The notes: generated by a model from the sequence alone, not told the origin. A stretch of DNA of 7,735 nucleotides from Proteiniphilum sp. UBA5283 (GCA_002408485.1 DHSP01000011.1:24783-32517); one strand, 5' to 3'; numbered from the stretch's first letter, positions 1 to 7,446 are shown. Numbers and translations are program-made.

Positions 1-2994
1 AAGCAGAGAGAAAAGCAGACAGACGGCAGGCAGACGAAGATAAAAATCCTGAGTTTATTCCTGTTGGCCCTTTGCACACTATCCACGCCGGCACAGGTCG
101 TGCCGACGCTCTATCAACAGGCCGATCAGGAAGAGATGTGCCGTTGGGTGGACTCGGTGTACGCTACCCTCACGCAAGAAGAGAAAGTGGGCCAGCTTTT
201 TATGCCAATTGCGGCTCCCAGCAACAGCTGGAGGTCCAGAATATCGGAGTATGTCCGAAATCAGAAAGTAGGCGGTATACTTTTCTCGAAAGGGACACTG
301 GCTCAACAAGCCGAAATCACCAATTTTGCTCAAAACATATCCGGCGTACCACTCCTGATTGCCCTTGACGGCGAGTGGGGCCTCTCGATGCGACTGACCG
401 ACGCGCCAAAGTTTCCTCAAAACATCATTGTCGGCGCCATCACCGATGACTCTCTGCTTACCCTTTACGGCAAAGAGGTGGCGCGCCAATGCAGGGAAAT
501 GGGGATCCATATCAACTTTGCTCCCTCCATCGACGTACACACCAACCCCGATAATCCCGTAATCGGCACCCGCTCCTATGGGGAAAATCCCGAAAATGTG
601 GCCCGGCAGGGCATCGCCTTTGCGCGGGGGCTGGAGGCCAACGGGGTGATGGCCGTGGCAAAACATTTCCCGGGGCACGGCGACACTTCCGACGACTCCC
701 ACAAGACCCTACCCACCATCCGTCACAGCCGGGAACGACTAGAGGAGGTGGAACTCTACCCATTCCGCGAATACGTGAATGCCGGGCTATCGGGCATCAT
801 GTCCGGCCATTTGAATGTTCCCGAACTGAAAACCGACGGGATGCCCTCCTCCCTCACGCCGGAGATCGGCGTGAATCTGCTGAAAAAGGAGATGGGATTC
901 GGCGGACTTACCTTCACCGACGGGATGGCAATGAAGGGAGTGGCCAATCAGCCCGATGCAAGCGTCCGTTCGCTGCTGGCAGGGAACGATGTCATCCTGG
1001 GCACACCAAACCTGAAAAAAGCATACGAATCGGTCAACGGAGCAGTAGCAAACGGCACCCTTCCCGATTCGCTCCTTGAGAAAAAGGTACGAAAGATATT
1101 ATCCTACAAATACATCCTCGGCGCGCACCGCTTTACCCCCATCAACACCCGCATCGTCCACCGCCGCATCCACACACCCCACACAACGTGGATCCAACGG
1201 AAGATCTACGACAATGCAGTGACGTTGCTGAAGAACCAGAACGATTTGTTGCCGCTGAAAGGGCTCGACACCACACGGATTGCTTCCGTGGCGCTGGGTA
1301 ATCCCTCCTCCCAGGCATTTCAGGATTATCTGAAAAAATACGGCAACGTGGATACCTTCCAGGCAAAGACGGCTACGGAACTGTCCGAAACGATCGATCC
1401 GAAAGAATACGACCTGCTCATCATCTCCCTGCACGACAGCCGTGCGGCCGATGTAGCCTCGTTGCGTCAGCTGGCCGGAGCAACCCGTTTCATTCTGGTG
1501 TTCTTCACCATGCCCTACGTCACCGATCAGCACAAGACAGCCATGGAAGCAGCCTCTTCGGTGGTCCTGGCCTACGACAATACCCCGTTTGCCCAGGCGA
1601 GTGCCGCACAAGGAATCTTTGGAGGAATACGCTTTGCCGGAAAGCTACCCGTAACAACATCCTCTTTTCCGGGAGGCAGCGGCCTCCTCACCCGGAAAAC
1701 GCGCCTGAGCTATTCCATGCCGGAAGAAGTAGGAATCCCTTCGGAACACCTGGAGGGCATTGGACAGATTGCGCTTGAGGGAGTCCGCCAACGGGCCTAC
1801 CCCGGCTGCCAGATACTGGTCGCCAAAGATGGCGTAGTCATCTACGAAAAGGAGTTTGGCCACTTCAGCTACGGGCACAGCCCGGAAGTGACCTCCGGGA
1901 CGGTATACGACCTGGCCTCGGTCACCAAGGCGTCGGCCACCCTTCCCGCCGTCATGAAACTATACGACGAAAAAAGGCTGGCGTTGTTAGATCCCATCGC
2001 CAAATTTGTCCCCCAGACAAAAGGGAGCGACAAGGCGAAGATCACCATCCGTTCACTCCTCCTGCACGAATCCGGAATCAAGTCGTTCATCCCCTACTAT
2101 ACGACAGCCATCGACCCCGACAGCTATACGGGACAGCTTTTCGGAACCCGCTCAAAGACATACCCTGTCAAATATGCTGGCGCCTGGGCCCGGACCGACT
2201 ACCGTTTTTTGCCCCACCTGATCTCCCGGGATTCTTCGGAGCAGTTTCCTCTTCCGGTGGCAGAAGGTCTCTTTGCCAGCCACAAGATGCACGATGCCTT
2301 GTTGAAAGATGTGATTGCATCACCGCTGAGAAACAGCGGCAGATACACCTATAGCTGCCTCAATTTCATGTTGCTGAAAGAGGCCGTGGAGCAGATTACA
2401 GACAGCGACCTCGACACCTACGCAAAACAACAGTTTTACCGCAAGCTGGGTGCCGTCACCACCACCTTTCAACCCCTGAAATATTATTCCGTGGAACAAA
2501 TTACCCCGACGGAGGAGGATCCTTTTTTTCGCAAACAACATCTCCGCGGATATGTGCACGACGAAGGTGCCGCCCTTTTTGGCGGAATATCGGGCAACGC
2601 GGGATTATTCTCCAATGCCAACGACCTGGCAAAGCTGTATCAGATGTGGCTCAACGGCGGCATATACGGCGACGAGCGTTATCTGAGCCGGGAGACCGTG
2701 AAGCTCTTCACCTCCACAAAAAGCAGCATGAGCCGCCGCGGCCTGGGATTCGACAAGCCCGATCCCGGAAACAGCAACGCCAGTCCCACCAGCCCGGGAA
2801 CACCCATTGAGGTTTATGGACACACCGGATTCACCGGAACCAGCTTTTGGATCGACCCGGTAAACAACATGATCTATATATTTCTATCGAACAGGGTGAA
2901 CCCATCCCGTTCACCCAACCGGCTCTCCACGCTAAAGATCAGGGAGCGCATTCAGGAAGAGCTGTACAATGCCCTCAACAGAGAGAAAGACTAA
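1..2994 (+). CDS. Secreted GH3 beta-N-acetylglucosaminidase fused to AmiE-like serine hydrolase (5' end open)
   Basis: Predicted exported two-enzyme protein that would remove GlcNAc from muropeptides and then act on the MurNAc-peptide. Residues are numbered from the TTG at 64. A signal peptide (hydrophobic LSLFLLAL, then TPA|Q) lies at the N-terminus. The GH3 barrel spans about 20-345, with the NagZ signature KHFPGHGDT at 200-208, the Asp-Ser-His acid/base dyad at 211-213 and the nucleophile Asp286 in FTDGMAMKG. A GH3 second domain follows at about 360-540. A class C beta-lactamase-like domain fills about 550-970, with SVTK (Ser619, Lys622), Tyr763 in YSCLN and HTG at 920-922. Bacillus subtilis encodes the equivalent NagZ and AmiE as adjacent genes; fusions of roughly 1000 residues are familiar in Bacteroidota. 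The amidase role is inference; an esterase or peptidase is possible. The frame is open to base 1, so the true start may lie upstream. TTG 64 would destroy the signal peptide. aroB follows after 18 bases. Confidence 0.9.
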   Translation, partial: KQREKQTDGRQTKIKILSLFLLALCTLSTPAQVVPTLYQQADQEEMCRWVDSVYATLTQEEKVGQLFMPIAAPSNSWRSRISEYVRNQKVGGILFSKGTLAQQAEITNFAQNISGVPLLIALDGEWGLSMRLTDAPKFPQNIIVGAITDDSLLTLYGKEVARQCREMGIHINFAPSIDVHTNPDNPVIGTRSYGENPENVARQGIAFARGLEANGVMAVAKHFPGHGDTSDDSHKTLPTIRHSRERLEEVELYPFREYVNAGLSGIMSGHLNVPELKTDGMPSSLTPEIGVNLLKKEMGFGGLTFTDGMAMKGVANQPDASVRSLLAGNDVILGTPNLKKAYESVNGAVANGTLPDSLLEKKVRKILSYKYILGAHRFTPINTRIVHRRIHTPHTTWIQRKIYDNAVTLLKNQNDLLPLKGLDTTRIASVALGNPSSQAFQDYLKKYGNVDTFQAKTATELSETIDPKEYDLLIISLHDSRAADVASLRQLAGATRFILVFFTMPYVTDQHKTAMEAASSVVLAYDNTPFAQASAAQGIFGGIRFAGKLPVTTSSFPGGSGLLTRKTRLSYSMPEEVGIPSEHLEGIGQIALEGVRQRAYPGCQILVAKDGVVIYEKEFGHFSYGHSPEVTSGTVYDLASVTKASATLPAVMKLYDEKRLALLDPIAKFVPQTKGSDKAKITIRSLLLHESGIKSFIPYYTTAIDPDSYTGQLFGTRSKTYPVKYAGAWARTDYRFLPHLISRDSSEQFPLPVAEGLFASHKMHDALLKDVIASPLRNSGRYTYSCLNFMLLKEAVEQITDSDLDTYAKQQFYRKLGAVTTTFQPLKYYSVEQITPTEEDPFFRKQHLRGYVHDEGAALFGGISGNAGLFSNANDLAKLYQMWLNGGIYGDERYLSRETVKLFTSTKSSMSRRGLGFDKPDPGNSNASPTSPGTPIEVYGHTGFTGTSFWIDPVNNMIYIFLSNRVNPSRSPNRLSTLKIRERIQEELYNALNREKD

Positions 2995-3012
2995 CAAGAG
3001 AACCGATAATTG

Positions 3013-4077
3013 ATGATAACGATGCAACAGATCATAAAAAGCAGCAATCTAAGCAACGACGTAGAGAAAATCATAAAGAACATCCGGCATGACAAGCTAT
3101 TCATCGTCACGGATGAACAGACCCATGTTCACTGTCTTCCCCTGCTGGAAATGGTTCCGTCGTTACGCGAAACAGTAGAGATCGTAATTCCTGCCGGCGA
3201 CACCCACAAGACCCTCGAAAACCTAAGTAAGGTATGGCAGATGCTCACCCTAAACGGAGCTACCCGGCATTCGCTGCTGGTGAATCTGGGAGGGGGGATG
3301 GTGACCGATCTGGGCGGCTTTGCTGCTGCCACCTTCAAGAGAGGCATCAAATACATCAACATTCCCACAACGCTGCTCGGTGCAGTGGACGCGGCCGTGG
3401 GCGGGAAGACCGGCATTAACTTCGAAGGTTTTAAAAATGAGATCGGCGCATTCTATCCTTCCGACTACGTGATCATTTCAGCCAACTTCTTTCGGACGCT
3501 CGATCAACGCGCCATTCTTTCGGGATATGCCGAGATGCTAAAACATGCACTCATCCACTCTGCAGCGGACTGGGAGAAGCTGCTGCTGTTTCCGCTCAGT
3601 GACATCGACTACAAGCAGTTGAACGAACTGGTATTTCGCTCGGTGGGCATCAAGCGGGGAATTGTGGAAAAGGATCCTTACGAAAAAAACATCCGCAAGG
3701 CGCTCAACCTGGGCCACACCACAGGCCATTCGTTTGAAAGCTTCGCCATCAGCAGCGACACCCCCGTGCCTCACGGGTATGCGGTGGCGTGGGGGATGAT
3801 CGTGGAGCTCTACCTGTCGCACCGTATTTGCAACTTTCCAAAGGAGAAGCTGCTGAAGACGGTTCGTTTCATCCAGGAGCACTACGGCGCCTTTCCCATC
3901 ACCTGCGACCATTACGAAACATTGTATGATATTGCCGGGCACGACAAAAAGAATGTAGGGAAGCACATCAATTTTACCCTGTTGTCGGAAATTGGGAATG
4001 TGCAGATCGACCAGACTACCAGCAAGGAACTGTTTTTCGAAGCTTTGGATTTCTACCGGGACTCCGTGGGGTTGTAG
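3013..4077 (+). CDS. aroB: 3-dehydroquinate synthase
   Basis: Cytoplasmic enzyme of the shikimate pathway that converts DAHP to 3-dehydroquinate, using NAD and a divalent metal. From ATG 3013 the product is 354 residues, normal for the family. The NAD-binding GGGMVTDLGG is at 93-102, followed by the conserved stretch NIPTTLLGAVDAAVGGKTG. The expected metal ligands are present: Glu174 in GYAEMLKHA, His235 in NLGHTTGH and His254 in PHGYAVAWG. The last motif reads HGYAV where many bacterial enzymes have HGEAV; I believe this is usual for Bacteroidota. Possible starts are TTG 3010, ATG 3013 and ATG 3022. None has a Shine-Dalgarno sequence, and ATG 3022 (MQQIIKSSNL) is a good alternative. The gene lies 18 bases after the fusion gene with no room for a promoter, so it is probably expressed from upstream. 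The stop codon is embedded in a likely terminator hairpin. Confidence 0.96.
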   Translation: MITMQQIIKSSNLSNDVEKIIKNIRHDKLFIVTDEQTHVHCLPLLEMVPSLRETVEIVIPAGDTHKTLENLSKVWQMLTLNGATRHSLLVNLGGGMVTDLGGFAAATFKRGIKYINIPTTLLGAVDAAVGGKTGINFEGFKNEIGAFYPSDYVIISANFFRTLDQRAILSGYAEMLKHALIHSAADWEKLLLFPLSDIDYKQLNELVFRSVGIKRGIVEKDPYEKNIRKALNLGHTTGHSFESFAISSDTPVPHGYAVAWGMIVELYLSHRICNFPKEKLLKTVRFIQEHYGAFPITCDHYETLYDIAGHDKKNVGKHINFTLLSEIGNVQIDQTTSKELFFEALDFYRDSVGL

Positions 4078-4093
4078 TCTCCCCAGTTTTTTT
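4067..4093 (+). terminator. Probable intrinsic terminator of the fusion gene-aroB unit
   Basis: TGGGG at 4067-4071 pairs with CCCCA at 4081-4085 around a nine-base loop, and seven T residues follow at 4087-4093. The stem overlaps the TAG stop of aroB. An alternative fold pairs GGGACT (4058-4063) with the AGTC and CC that follow, with one bulged base. The stem is short, so termination strength is uncertain. I saw no comparable hairpin with a U-run for the converging minus-strand gene. Confidence 0.5.
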
Positions 4094-4149
4094 GTACGGG
4101 AAAAGCTGCCCGGTTTCACACAAGGTGACAGAGGAATTCGTTAAGGCTC

Positions 4150-5232
4150 CTACTCGCCGCAAATCTCTTTGACAAAGCGATCTTCGGCCTGTTCCACCCA
4201 TTCCCGGAATTGTCCGTCGGGCTTATATTCGGGAATAAACTCAATCAACTTATCCAGATTGAATTTCTTCGACATGACCCCCGCACCGGATAGCCCGGCA
4301 TCGTACGCGTTAAACTCCTGTTCAATGTGGACGGGAACCATGAGAATCGGCTTCCGGAAGTAGAGCGCCTCGCAGACAGACTCAAACCCTGAGGTTGTAG
4401 CGTACGCCTTGCAGCCCGCCATACTCTTCAGAAAACGTTCGTCATTGAGTGTATAAAGCGTAAAATGATCGTCCACTCGGGTAATCTCTTCGGCATTTTT
4501 CTTATCCCAGAAGAAGCGCAGCGGAATATCCGGATTTCTCTCGTGCCAGGCCGACACCTCTTCGAAATAGCCGGTATTCAGCATGTAGCCATGAATATAA
4601 TCTCCTTTTACGGATTCAATCCCGAACACTTCGGGGCGCAGCAGCGGGGGAACGGTGACAATCCTTCTCTCTTCCGATCCGGGCATGTCGCGGAACGACA
4701 GGGCGAGGATCTTTGAAGCACGGGTGGAAGTGATCCGGGAGAGCATCCGCAGCAAATAAAACTTCACGTCCTGATCGGCCGAAGTTCTGTAGTTCGGATT
4801 GATCAACACGTACTGATGCGCCAGAGCAATCATCTCCACGCCCATTTTTTTATCAAACTGATAAATCCCGTAAGCCATTCCGGTGATCATCTCGTAAAAG
4901 TTAATCACTTTGTCGGGTCTGTATTTTTCGATCTGTTGTTTCACAAACAGCAGACTCTTCCGGAAAATGAAAGGACGAGATATATTTTTGGCGACGCTGA
5001 TGAGAATGTTGGGGCGCTTCTGCTTATAAAAAGAGGTGAAGTTGGGGCTATCGAACTCGGCCACCGGAGCTTCTATTTTGTTTATAAAAAATGGAGGGAT
5101 CTGTCTGGAGTCGCTCGTTCCGACAAGCACTGCAACCACTTCGTGTCCATGCTTACGAAGAATCGCAGCCAGGGACAACGCCTGTGTGAAGTGTCCTCTC
5201 CCCTCTCCCTGAACAGTAAACAAAAATCTCAC
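4150..5232 (-). CDS. GT-B glycosyltransferase, MurG/UGT-like superfamily, substrate unknown
   Basis: Predicted nucleotide-sugar glycosyltransferase of 360 residues with two Rossmann-like halves. Numbering is from the GTG at 5232. The N-terminal beta strand and glycine loop read FTVQGEGRGH (5-14), matching the GGxGGH-type loop of MurG-like enzymes. The C-terminal half has TTSGFESVCEAL (279-290), PILMVPVHIEQEFNA (to 309) and then GLSGAG. This is the nucleotide-sugar binding region, with Glu284, Glu288, Gln305 and Asn308 as candidates. No signal peptide or membrane span is evident, so it probably acts at the cytoplasmic face. An upstream in-frame TTG at 5265 is rejected because a -7 promoter box covers it, and MRFLFTVQGEGRGH is the natural start. 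It lies downstream of dihydroorotase but has its own promoter. Sampled stretches (4921-5040) are about 41% G+C, clearly lower than the fusion gene. Donor and acceptor cannot be read from sequence. Confidence 0.85.
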   Translation of the reverse strand: MRFLFTVQGEGRGHFTQALSLAAILRKHGHEVVAVLVGTSDSRQIPPFFINKIEAPVAEFDSPNFTSFYKQKRPNILISVAKNISRPFIFRKSLLFVKQQIEKYRPDKVINFYEMITGMAYGIYQFDKKMGVEMIALAHQYVLINPNYRTSADQDVKFYLLRMLSRITSTRASKILALSFRDMPGSEERRIVTVPPLLRPEVFGIESVKGDYIHGYMLNTGYFEEVSAWHERNPDIPLRFFWDKKNAEEITRVDDHFTLYTLNDERFLKSMAGCKAYATTSGFESVCEALYFRKPILMVPVHIEQEFNAYDAGLSGAGVMSKKFNLDKLIEFIPEYKPDGQFREWVEQAEDRFVKEICGE

Positions 5233-5262
5233 TCGTGAAGGGTTTTTAATTGAATTTTGATG

Positions 5263-5294
5263 CAAAAATAGGCAAATAAATCAGCACACCCAAC
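5263..5294 (-). promoter_or_regulatory. Bacteroidota-type promoter for the GT-B glycosyltransferase gene
   Basis: On the minus strand a perfect -7 box TATTTTTG (consensus TAnnTTTG) occupies 5270 to 5263. Twenty bases upstream is GTTG (5294 to 5291), matching three of four bases of the -33 TTTG. Transcription would begin near 5257, leaving an A/T-rich leader of about 25 bases before GTG 5232. The -33 box lies inside an inverted repeat. Confidence 0.65.
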
Positions 5295-5304
5295 CATATT
5301 GGGT
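5288..5304. repeat. Perfect 6-bp inverted repeat over the -33 box
   Basis: ACCCAA (5288-5293) and TTGGGT (5299-5304) form a perfect stem with a five-base loop, 26 bases downstream of the dihydroorotase stop on the minus strand. No run of U follows in that direction, only TTTATTT after an interval. It could be a weak terminator of the upstream operon or an operator for the next promoter; the sequence does not decide. Confidence 0.5.
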
Positions 5305-5329
5305 TAACGAAAGTCAATGAGCCGGATCG

Positions 5330-6670
5330 CTATTGTCCGAACACGAGAGGCATCCCATACCGGTGATCCGTCAGGACACCCTCATCCCACACCAGATGTC
5401 CATTCACAAACGTCTTTACGACGGTGCTACCAAATATTTCGCCTTCGAACGGAGACCATCCGCATTTATACAGGATGTTCTTCGGAGTTACCGCATAGGG
5501 CTCCGCCGGGTCAATCAGCACGAGGTCTGCATAATACCCCTCCCGGATGAATCCCCTCTCCTTCACCCTGAACAAGCGCGCCGGGGCATGGCACATCTTT
5601 TCCACCACCAGCTCCTTGCTGATGATGCCTTTTTCGGCCAGTTCCAACATTGCCTGTAACGAGTGCTGCACGAGCGGCCCACCCGATGCGGCCTGCAGGG
5701 CTCCTCCCGCTTTCTCGCTCAACAGGTGTGGTGCATGGTCGGTGGCTACCACATCCATTTTTCCCTGCACCAGTGCTTCACGCAAAGCCTGCCTGTCTGC
5801 AGCCGTCTTGATCGCCGGGTTCCATTTGATGCGGGCTCCCAGGCGTTCGTAATCTTCGGCCGAAAACCAGAGATGGTGCACACACACCTCTGCAGTGATT
5901 TTTTTCTCCTCCAGCGGAGCATCGCTGAAGAGGCTCATTTCACGGGCTGTGGAAAGATGCAGCACATGCAGGCGGGTACCGTACCGGTTCGCAAGCTCCA
6001 CCGCCTGTGCCGAAGAACGGTAACAAGCCTCCGCGCTCCGAATCATCGGATGATGATTAATGGAGATCACCTCCCCCAATTTTCTCCGGTAGCTTTCGCT
6101 GTTTTCCCGAATGATATCCTCTTTCTCGCAATGGGTGGCAATCAGCACCTCCACCTCTGCAAAGATCCGCTGCAGGGCAATCTCACTATCTACCAACATG
6201 TTGCCAGTCGAAGCCCCCATAAAAACCTTTACGCCGCACACCCTTGTGGTGTCAATTTTTTTCAGCTCGTCGATGTTGTCGTTGGTAGCACCCAGATAAA
6301 ACGAAAAATTGGCGGCCGATTTATCGGCAGCCATTTCCATTTTTTGTTCAAGCGCTTCAAGGGTTACGGTCTGTGGGTTCGTGTTCGGCATCTCCATGAA
6401 AGAGGTCACCCCTCCCGCCACAGCTGCCCTGCTTTCGGTATACAGGTCGCCCTTATGTGTTAAACCGGGATCACGGAAGTGCACCTGATCATCGATAACG
6501 CCCGGTATGAGATACAAGCCGCTTGCATCGATGACCTGCCGGCAGTTATTCAATACCGCCTCCGGCACCTCGCCGGCAAAAATACGGGATATTCTTTCCC
6601 CCTCAAGAAGCACCGACCCGGTAAAGGAGGTCCCCTCGTTAATGACAGTCGCTTTATGAATCAGTTTCAT
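5330..6670 (-). CDS. pyrC: Dihydroorotase, class I-like, amidohydrolase superfamily
   Basis: Third step of de novo pyrimidine synthesis: reversible cyclisation of carbamoyl-aspartate to dihydroorotate, cytoplasmic. The 446-residue product has the full amidohydrolase layout: small beta domain at both ends (1-55 and about 375-446) around a barrel. Visible motifs are DQVHFRDPGLTHKGD (61-75), EMPNT (93-97), GVKVFMG (146-152, Lys148 a candidate carboxylated lysine), His180 in ATHCEKED, His238 in HVLHLS, and Asp311 in ATDHAPH. The first metal motif is Q-V-H rather than H-V-H (Gln62, His64); I recall the same in Porphyromonas-type enzymes, so it is probably a subgroup trait. Allantoinase or hydantoinase are alternatives by fold, but the RDPGLTHKGD and EMPNT motifs favour dihydroorotase. 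The ATG overlaps the stop of the mannosyltransferase by four bases (ATGA), which implies co-transcription and coupling. Confidence 0.92.
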   Translation of the reverse strand: MKLIHKATVINEGTSFTGSVLLEGERISRIFAGEVPEAVLNNCRQVIDASGLYLIPGVIDDQVHFRDPGLTHKGDLYTESRAAVAGGVTSFMEMPNTNPQTVTLEALEQKMEMAADKSAANFSFYLGATNDNIDELKKIDTTRVCGVKVFMGASTGNMLVDSEIALQRIFAEVEVLIATHCEKEDIIRENSESYRRKLGEVISINHHPMIRSAEACYRSSAQAVELANRYGTRLHVLHLSTAREMSLFSDAPLEEKKITAEVCVHHLWFSAEDYERLGARIKWNPAIKTAADRQALREALVQGKMDVVATDHAPHLLSEKAGGALQAASGGPLVQHSLQAMLELAEKGIISKELVVEKMCHAPARLFRVKERGFIREGYYADLVLIDPAEPYAVTPKNILYKCGWSPFEGEIFGSTVVKTFVNGHLVWDEGVLTDHRYGMPLVFGQ

Positions 6671-7428
6671 GGCGCAGGAGCAATAAGTTGAGGTTTGGGT
6701 TTAATTTTTCCGGCAATTTTCCGCCAGCGCAGGTTGATAACTCCAAAAAAAGCTTCCCCGAAGATGCTCGAATTCATTTTCGAGGTACCCAGTCTCCTGT
6801 TTACGAAGATCACCGACACCTCCTTAATTTTGAAGCCAAGCACATGGGCAGAATATTTCATCTCAATCTGGAAAGCATATCCCTTGAATTTGACATGATC
6901 GAGGTCAATGGTTTCCAGCACTTTTCTGCGGTAACAGACAAACCCGGCCGTGGTGTCCCTGATGTTAAAGCCGGTCACAAACCGCACGTACTTGGAGGCG
7001 AAGTAAGACATGAGCACCCGCCCCATGGGCCAGTTTACCACGTTCACGCCCGTAGAGTAACGCGACCCCACGGCAACATCATACCCTCCATCGCTACAGG
7101 CAGCGTACAACCTGGGAAGGTCGTTGGGATCGTGAGAAAAATCGGCATCCATCTCAAAAATGTAGTCATACGACCGGGCAAGTGCCCATTTGAACCCGTG
7201 TATGTAAGCTGTACCCAGTCCCAGCTTTCCTTTCCGTTGTTCCAAAAACAGCCGTCCGCCAAATTCATCCGATTGAAGCCGTTGCACAATCCCGGCTGTC
7301 CCGTCGGGTGAGCTATCGTCAATCACCAGTATATGAAATGCTTTGTCCAGGGAAAAGACCGCCCGGATAATCTGCTCAATGTTCTCTTTCTCGTTAAAGG
7401 TAGGGATAATTACAATGCTGTCTGACAT
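6667..7428 (-). CDS. Polyprenol-phosphate mannosyltransferase, DPM1-like GT2
   Basis: Predicted to move mannose (or another hexose) from a nucleotide sugar to polyprenyl phosphate at the inner face of the cytoplasmic membrane, giving a lipid-linked sugar donor for envelope glycans or protein glycosylation. The 253 residues match the short catalytic DPM1 form: IIPTFNEKENI (7-17), VIDDSSPDGT (35-44), KGKLGLGTAYIHGF (66-79), the metal-binding DAD at 94-96 in FEMDADFSHDP, DTTAGF (158-163), and RRLGTSKM (211-218). No C-terminal multi-span membrane domain is present, unlike GtrB or ArnC types, so membrane contact is probably peripheral. ATG 7428 gives a complete N-terminus and sits about a dozen bases after the expected transcription start. 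It is the first gene of an operon with dihydroorotase. The sugar is inferred from family resemblance only. Confidence 0.9.
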   Translation of the reverse strand: MSDSIVIIPTFNEKENIEQIIRAVFSLDKAFHILVIDDSSPDGTAGIVQRLQSDEFGGRLFLEQRKGKLGLGTAYIHGFKWALARSYDYIFEMDADFSHDPNDLPRLYAACSDGGYDVAVGSRYSTGVNVVNWPMGRVLMSYFASKYVRFVTGFNIRDTTAGFVCYRRKVLETIDLDHVKFKGYAFQIEMKYSAHVLGFKIKEVSVIFVNRRLGTSKMNSSIFGEAFFGVINLRWRKIAGKIKPKPQLIAPAP

Positions 7429-7446
7429 AATTGGTAAATTTTAATT

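Noticed and set aside
15..35. CAGAC/GGCAGG repetition at the left edge as a tandem repeat
   Set aside because: Units are imperfect and of unequal length, and the stretch is too short to call a repeat; noted only in connection with the unresolved start.
79..702. Long open frame on the minus strand opposite the GH3 domain
   Set aside because: No recognisable domain; the plus-strand frame carries clear NagZ motifs, so this is a shadow frame in G+C-rich coding DNA.
3538..4119. 193-codon open frame antisense to aroB
   Set aside because: Overlaps the conserved metal-binding part of aroB and resembles no family; not supported as a gene.
5663..6463. 266-codon open frame antisense to dihydroorotase
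   Set aside because: The opposite strand encodes a full dihydroorotase with all motifs; the translated antisense product shows no domain pattern.
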